Below, piece by piece: positions 60,693 to 64,000 of a stretch of DNA of 64,000 nucleotides. The notes beneath the pieces were generated by a model. It had not been told where the DNA came from, searched no databases, and worked only from the letters and a program-made list of their open reading frames with translations. Both the position numbers and the translations under genes were made by a program. Origin of the DNA: Phycisphaera sp. (GTDB taxonomy: Bacteria; Planctomycetota; Phycisphaerae; Phycisphaerales; UBA1924); contig JACKGZ010000001.1 of NCBI GenBank assembly GCA_020639255.1, positions 558,001-622,000 on the forward strand, given 5' to 3'. Position 1 is the first letter of the stretch. Each line of letters opens with the position of its first letter.

Positions 60693-61241
60693 TCAGAGCT
60701 GCTTGAGAGCCGACTCGATCGCTTGTGCGGTTGCCTGCGCGTCGAGCGCGTCGATGTCGATGACGATGTCGGCGATCGATCGGTAGAGCTCGTCGCGTTG
60801 GTTGAAGACGTCGCGGATTTCTTCGATCGGATCCTTGCCGGTCAGGCTCGGGCGGTCGGCGGAGCTTGCCATGCGTTTGGCGAGGGTTTCGGGCTGAGCT
60901 CGGAGGTAGACGAGCGCGACGATGCCGTGGAGTTCGGCGGACTGGAGCAGGACGCGCGAGGGGTCGTGCGTGGGAACGCCGCCGCCGAGCGCCAAAACGA
61001 GGCGTTTCTCGGGCAGGGTGTCGAGCGCCCAGAGCCAGACTTCGAGCTGCTCGCGCTCGCGGCTCCGGAAGCCTTCCCAGCCTTCTGTGCGCACGATGTC
61101 CGCGATGGTCGCGCACGCGCTGTCCGCAAGGACGGCTTCGTCGAGATCCTGAAAGTCGAAACCGAGCTTGGATGCGAGCATGGGCCCGACCGTGGACTTT
61201 CCTGAGCCGCGCAGGCCCATGAGCACGATCGAGCGCAGCAT
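60693..61241 (-). CDS. aroK: Shikimate kinase
   Basis: A 182-residue P-loop kinase that phosphorylates shikimate in the aromatic amino acid pathway. Walker A GLRGSGKST (residues 9-17), shikimate-binding FQDLDEAV (Asp), the GWEGFRSRE region with the shikimate-binding Arg, ALGGGVPTHDPSRVLL, and the lid Arg in MASSADRPSLTG are conserved. It starts 6 bases after the EF-P stop and is probably co-transcribed with efp. trpF nearby on the opposite strand serves a later aromatic branch. Confidence 0.95.
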   Translation of the reverse strand: MLRSIVLMGLRGSGKSTVGPMLASKLGFDFQDLDEAVLADSACATIADIVRTEGWEGFRSREREQLEVWLWALDTLPEKRLVLALGGGVPTHDPSRVLLQSAELHGIVALVYLRAQPETLAKRMASSADRPSLTGKDPIEEIRDVFNQRDELYRSIADIVIDIDALDAQATAQAIESALKQL

Positions 61242-61247
61242 GCCGGC

Positions 61248-61811
61248 TTACTCCGCCTTGACGCGGGAGATGTACGAGCCGTCGTCGGTGCTGACGCGGA
61301 TCGTTTCGCCCGTGACGATGAAGGGCGGCACCTTGGTCTTGAGGCCGGTGTCGCAGGTGGCTTCCTTCATCTGGTTGGTCGCGGTGGCACCCTTGATGCC
61401 GGGCGGCGTGTCGGCGATGACGAGGTCGACCGCGGAGGGCAGCTCGAGCGAGACGGGCGTGCCGTCGCTGAAGAGGATCGTGCAGCTGGCGTTGGGTCGG
61501 ACGAAGAGGAGCGAGTCGCCGAGGACGTTCTCGGGGATGATGTGCTGCTCGTAGTCGTCGGTGTCCATGAACGTGGCGCCGGAGGCGTCGGAGTAGAGGT
61601 ACTCCATCTCGCGTCGGTCGAGCGTGGCCCCGTCGATGACGGCGTCGGTGTTGAAGCGCCGCTCGGCCATGCCCGAGCCGTCGACGCCGCGGAGCTTGGC
61701 CTGGACGTACGCGGGGCCCTTGCCGGGCTTGACGTGGTCGGTCTTGACACACACGTAGAGCTTGCCGTCGAGGTTGACAGCCATGCCTGGTTTGAGTTCG
61801 TTGGCCCGCAT
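61248..61811 (-). CDS. efp: Elongation factor P
   Basis: A 187-residue translation factor that relieves ribosome stalling at polyproline. The ATG at 61811 (MRANELKPGMAVNLDGKLY) is preferred because the upstream frame is not EF-P-like. The modification loop reads HVKPGKGPAYVQ, so the tip residue is Lys (the lysylation- or hydroxylation-type EF-P, not the Arg-type). The family signature lies in GLKTKVPPFIVTGETIRVSTDDGSYISR. It is first in the operon with aroK. Confidence 0.95.
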   Translation of the reverse strand: MRANELKPGMAVNLDGKLYVCVKTDHVKPGKGPAYVQAKLRGVDGSGMAERRFNTDAVIDGATLDRREMEYLYSDASGATFMDTDDYEQHIIPENVLGDSLLFVRPNASCTILFSDGTPVSLELPSAVDLVIADTPPGIKGATATNQMKEATCDTGLKTKVPPFIVTGETIRVSTDDGSYISRVKAE

Positions 61812-61933
61812 CTTCGCTCCTGCCTGCTTGCTGAGGGGGTTTCGTGGGTTTGCCGGCCTTGCCGACACCGCCCATGGTAGGCTTCGTGGGGCACGCAATG
61901 CCCCACCGGAACGCATCATCGGAGGCCTGACCC

Positions 61934-62926
61934 ATGCTCATGAATCGCCGCGGCTTTGTTGTTCGGACGTCGATGGTCACGCTCGGGGGGTGCCTCGCCC
62001 CGTCGGCCCTGGCGAGGGTGCTCCGGGCGGATCAGATCCTGGACTGGGCGAAGGTGACCGGGCACACCAAGGCGGTCGTCAACCTGGCGCTCGGTGGCAA
62101 CTCGATGATGGTCGTCTCTGGGGGCGAAGCGCTGGTGATCGATTCAAAGTTCCCGTATCTCGGCGCGGCCCTGCGCGAGGATGCCATGACCGAGACTGGT
62201 GGGGGCGGAGTCAGTCTGCTCAACACGCACCACCACGGCGATCACACGGGCGGCAACAGCGCGTTCGTCGGGCGGGGTAAAACCTACGCGCACCCCAAGG
62301 CGATCGAGCGCATCCGCGGGCAGATCGACAACTACCGCACGGGCGCGGAGGCGGCGGTGGGGCAGGTGAGCCAGAACCTGGCGGGCAACAAACGCGCGAT
62401 CGAGCTGGCGGTCGAGGTGGCCGACAATGCGCAGAATCTGAAAGCCGAAGACTTCGTCCCGACGGACGCGGTCGAGGGCGGGTCGCAGATCACCGTGGGT
62501 GAGCTCACGCTTGATATCCATCACTTCGGCGCCGGGCACACCGACAACGACATCGTGGTGCACATCGCGAGCGAGAACGTCGTGCACACGGGCGACCTGG
62601 TCTTCAGCGGCTTGCACGCGTTCTTCGACCCGAGCGGCGGCTACAGCACCAAGGGCTGGATCAAGAGTTTGTCAAGCGTGCTGGAGTTGTGCGACGCCGA
62701 GACGACGGTCGTGCCGGGGCACGGCGTGGTCGGCGGGCGCGAGATCGTCGAGAACGCCCGGAGTTATCTCGAGCAGCTCGTCGAGGCGGTGGACGCAGAG
62801 ATCAAGAAGGGCACGAGCAAGGAGGACGCGCAGCAGATGACTTGGTCCTTTATGGACGGACTCGGGTTCGAGCAGATCAAGGGCCGTGCGATCGGCGCGG
62901 TGTACGATCAGATCAAGGGCTCGTGA
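61934..62926 (+). CDS. Metallo-beta-lactamase-fold hydrolase, Tat-type signal
   Basis: A 330-residue exported hydrolase. The N-terminus MLMNRRGFVVRTSMVTLGGC carries a twin-arginine motif (and a possible lipobox Cys). The zinc-binding set is complete: HxHxDH in LLNTHHHGDHTGG, the second-shell His in FGAGHTDNDIVVH, VHTGDLVF with metal-bridging Asp, and PGHGVVGG. The substrate is not predicted; relatives include lactonases and glyoxalase-II-like enzymes. GGAGG at 61921 is well spaced to the ATG at 61934, although 61940 would also serve. Confidence 0.92.
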   Translation: MLMNRRGFVVRTSMVTLGGCLAPSALARVLRADQILDWAKVTGHTKAVVNLALGGNSMMVVSGGEALVIDSKFPYLGAALREDAMTETGGGGVSLLNTHHHGDHTGGNSAFVGRGKTYAHPKAIERIRGQIDNYRTGAEAAVGQVSQNLAGNKRAIELAVEVADNAQNLKAEDFVPTDAVEGGSQITVGELTLDIHHFGAGHTDNDIVVHIASENVVHTGDLVFSGLHAFFDPSGGYSTKGWIKSLSSVLELCDAETTVVPGHGVVGGREIVENARSYLEQLVEAVDAEIKKGTSKEDAQQMTWSFMDGLGFEQIKGRAIGAVYDQIKGS

Positions 62927-62957
62927 GGAGTGGGCGCAAAGCCGCCGGAGGATTGAC

Positions 62958-63431
62958 ATGATGACCCCGTATCTCACGAGGATGTACGGCTACACGCTGA
63001 GCGAGGCGCAGCGCATGATGGATGCCGTTCCGTGCGAGCGATGCGCCGAGATGGTGGGCACGAGTAAGAACGCCGCGTGGCTCATCGGGCACCTTGCCGT
63101 CGCGGCGGACATGATGAACATGTTCGCCGGCGGCGAGATGACGCTCTCGTCCTGGCATGATCTCTACGCGCCGGGCAAAGAGCCGAAGCCCGACCGCTCG
63201 CTCTACCCGAAGAAGGCTGAACTGATGGAAACACTCGCCGAGCGCCACGCGGCGGTGGATAAGCACGTGGTGACATTGACTCAGTCCGACTTCGAGACGC
63301 CGCTGCCGCTGGAGAAGTACCGCGAGTTCTTCCCGACGATCGGTCACGCGGCGGTGTACTTCATGGCTTCGCACGAGATGTACCACCTCGGGCAGCTGAG
63401 TGTTTGGCGCAACGCGGCGGGGATCGGATAA
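62958..63431 (+). CDS. DinB-like four-helix-bundle protein
   Basis: A 157-residue protein with the pattern of DinB/YfiT metalloenzymes: NAAWLIGHLAVAADMM (first metal-type His), then a C-terminal IGHAAVYFMASHEMYHLGQLSVWR with the H-x3-H metal pair typical of the family. It starts at ATG 62958 after GGAGGATTGAC, 31 bases after the MBL-fold gene on the same strand. DinB proteins often act as thiol-dependent S-transferases in low-molecular-weight thiol detoxification; the actual reaction is unknown. Confidence 0.85.
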   Translation: MMTPYLTRMYGYTLSEAQRMMDAVPCERCAEMVGTSKNAAWLIGHLAVAADMMNMFAGGEMTLSSWHDLYAPGKEPKPDRSLYPKKAELMETLAERHAAVDKHVVTLTQSDFETPLPLEKYREFFPTIGHAAVYFMASHEMYHLGQLSVWRNAAGIG

Positions 63432-63441
63432 CTCGCAATAT

Positions 63442-63792
63442 ATGGCAGATACAAGAATCGTTATCAAGATTGATTGTGAGTTCATTTGCGATTGGGATTC
63501 GTTCCATGCATGCTTTGCGGATGTGCTCGGCTTTCCGGACTTCTATGGAAAGAACATGAACGCATGGATTGACTGCGTCGGCGACATGGATGACCCGGGT
63601 GCCGGCATGACGTCGGTTCACGTGCAGGCCGGGGGAGTCGTTCTGTTTCAGTTGGTTGGTGCTCGCTCGTTTCGAGAACGGTGTGAGGAGCAGTTCTTCG
63701 CATTGATTGAAGCTGTGGCGTTTCTCAATGGACGAGATGGGGCCGAATCGCTACCGACTCGAACGGTATGCTCTGTTGCGATTGACGGCTAG
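63442..63792 (+). CDS. Barstar-like (barnase inhibitor family) protein
   Basis: A 116-residue protein with barstar landmarks: an N-terminal beta strand (RIVIKIDCEFICDWDSFHACFADVLGFP), then DFYGKNMNAWIDCVGDMDDP, the region that contacts barnase-type RNases, and a C-terminal helix (RERCEEQFFALIEAV). It looks more AT-rich than the genes before it, and no Shine-Dalgarno precedes the ATG, both signs of later acquisition. Such proteins neutralise RNase toxins; no toxin is visible in the window, so it is an orphan antitoxin or immunity gene. Confidence 0.82.
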   Translation: MADTRIVIKIDCEFICDWDSFHACFADVLGFPDFYGKNMNAWIDCVGDMDDPGAGMTSVHVQAGGVVLFQLVGARSFRERCEEQFFALIEAVAFLNGRDGAESLPTRTVCSVAIDG

Positions 63793-63913
63793 CTCGCTTG
63801 ATTCGCCACAATTCGCAAGTAGCCAGGTGTTGCCTGGATTTGAAATGTAGCTCAGCATGCAGCTGCATTGGCTGGTCTGGGAGGAAGTGAATACAGAATC
63901 AAATGGTCTTGGT

Positions 63914-64000
63914 ATGAGTGACGCTGACCGTCAGATCCGCCTTCGCGTTCACGGGGACCGACTCGATATGAAGGCGTTTGGCGCGGTGGTTCGACCAGTC
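63914..64000 (+). CDS. Possible truncated CDS at the right edge
   Basis: An open frame from ATG 63914 runs out of the window: Met-Ser-Asp-Ala-Asp-Arg-Gln, then IRLRVHGDRLDMKAFGAV. The phrase resembles the start of DUF4279-like domains, often found in immunity loci. An upstream in-frame ATG at 63857 would lengthen it by 19 residues. The evidence is weak, but the position beside a barstar-like gene makes an immunity-type protein plausible. Confidence 0.35.
   Translation, partial: MSDADRQIRLRVHGDRLDMKAFGAVVRPV

Noticed and set aside
59197..61980. A 927-codon open frame on the minus strand
   Set aside because: It is antisense to the rhomboid, trpF and overlaps efp; the translation is Arg/His/Pro-rich without any motif, typical of a shadow frame in GC-rich DNA.

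Overview
The window is high-GC bacterial chromosome that reads as a planctomycete, most likely of the Phycisphaerae type. The evidence is three prepilin-like secreted proteins of the planctomycete kind, three secreted proteins ending in a PEP-CTERM-like tail (proline-rich box, hydrophobic stretch, Arg-Arg-Arg-Arg), a Phycisphaerae-style dockerin-like protein whose chain ends in Gly-Cys, and a palindromic intergenic repeat that yields the spurious 'SPKRKRG / LACASGS' translations common in planctomycete annotations. No 16S gene is present, so this assignment is an inference. I see no phage, transposase, CRISPR or integrase; the gene content is mostly chromosomal housekeeping plus lineage-specific secreted proteins.

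Layout. 0-5 kb (minus strand): a truncated gene, a rhodanese, a DUF1573 protein, a prepilin-like protein with an unknown membrane-anchored partner, and a tRNA-dihydrouridine synthase. 5-12 kb (plus): a LolCDE/MacB-like ABC pair, an alpha/beta hydrolase, a GH3-family adenylating enzyme, an NRDE protein and an isolated nuoH. 12-22.9 kb: a duplicated-domain exported protein, tRNA-Cys, a CPA1 antiporter with a TrkA-N domain, MoxR, aquaporin, a large lipoprotein, then a coupled minus-strand operon rlmE - VWA membrane protein - alkaline phosphatase. 22.9-27.4 kb: two divergent cytoplasmic PAS-chemoreceptors whose shared domains form long inverted repeats. 27.5-30.8 kb: a Fur/Zur-type regulator with a palindromic box two bases before its start codon, followed by a His-rich exported protein, a prepilin-like protein and two secreted proteins with His-rich mature N-termini; I read this as a metal (probably zinc) responsive surface-protein cluster. 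30.9-32.9 kb: two tandem paralogous PEP-CTERM-like proteins, each with its own promoter, a conserved structured leader RNA and a terminator.

33-41.5 kb: a TPR sulfotransferase, aldo/keto reductase, TPR lipoprotein-like protein, PH-domain protein, MutS and a PLP decarboxylase. 41.5-46.5 kb: a translationally coupled Mn/Zn ABC transporter operon (MntR-type repressor, binding protein, ATPase, two permeases); both permeases carry a C-terminal DtxR/MntR-like module. 46.5-50 kb: a cysteine-free Rrf2 regulator with a dyad over its promoter, a PAS-GGDEF-EAL protein, tRNA-Ala, and a highly structured 340-nt region with a 12-codon ORF and a strong terminator directly before a threonine/serine dehydratase-like gene. 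51-63.4 kb: a prepilin-like protein, a membrane pyrophosphatase with an unusual His-rich insertion, rpsU, a NYN/PIN protein, citrate synthase, rhomboid protease, TrpF, shikimate kinase, EF-P, a metallo-beta-lactamase-fold hydrolase and a DinB-like protein. The last 0.6 kb looks more AT-rich and carries a barstar-like gene plus the start of another ORF.

The strongest candidates for undescribed biology are the duplicated leader RNA (31.6-32.9 kb), the Fur/Zur-box surface-protein cluster (27.5-30.8 kb), the structured RNA with a tiny ORF (49.66-50.00 kb) and the permease-DtxR fusions (41.5-44.1 kb). All functional statements rest on reading the translations and motifs; no database search or folding program was run.
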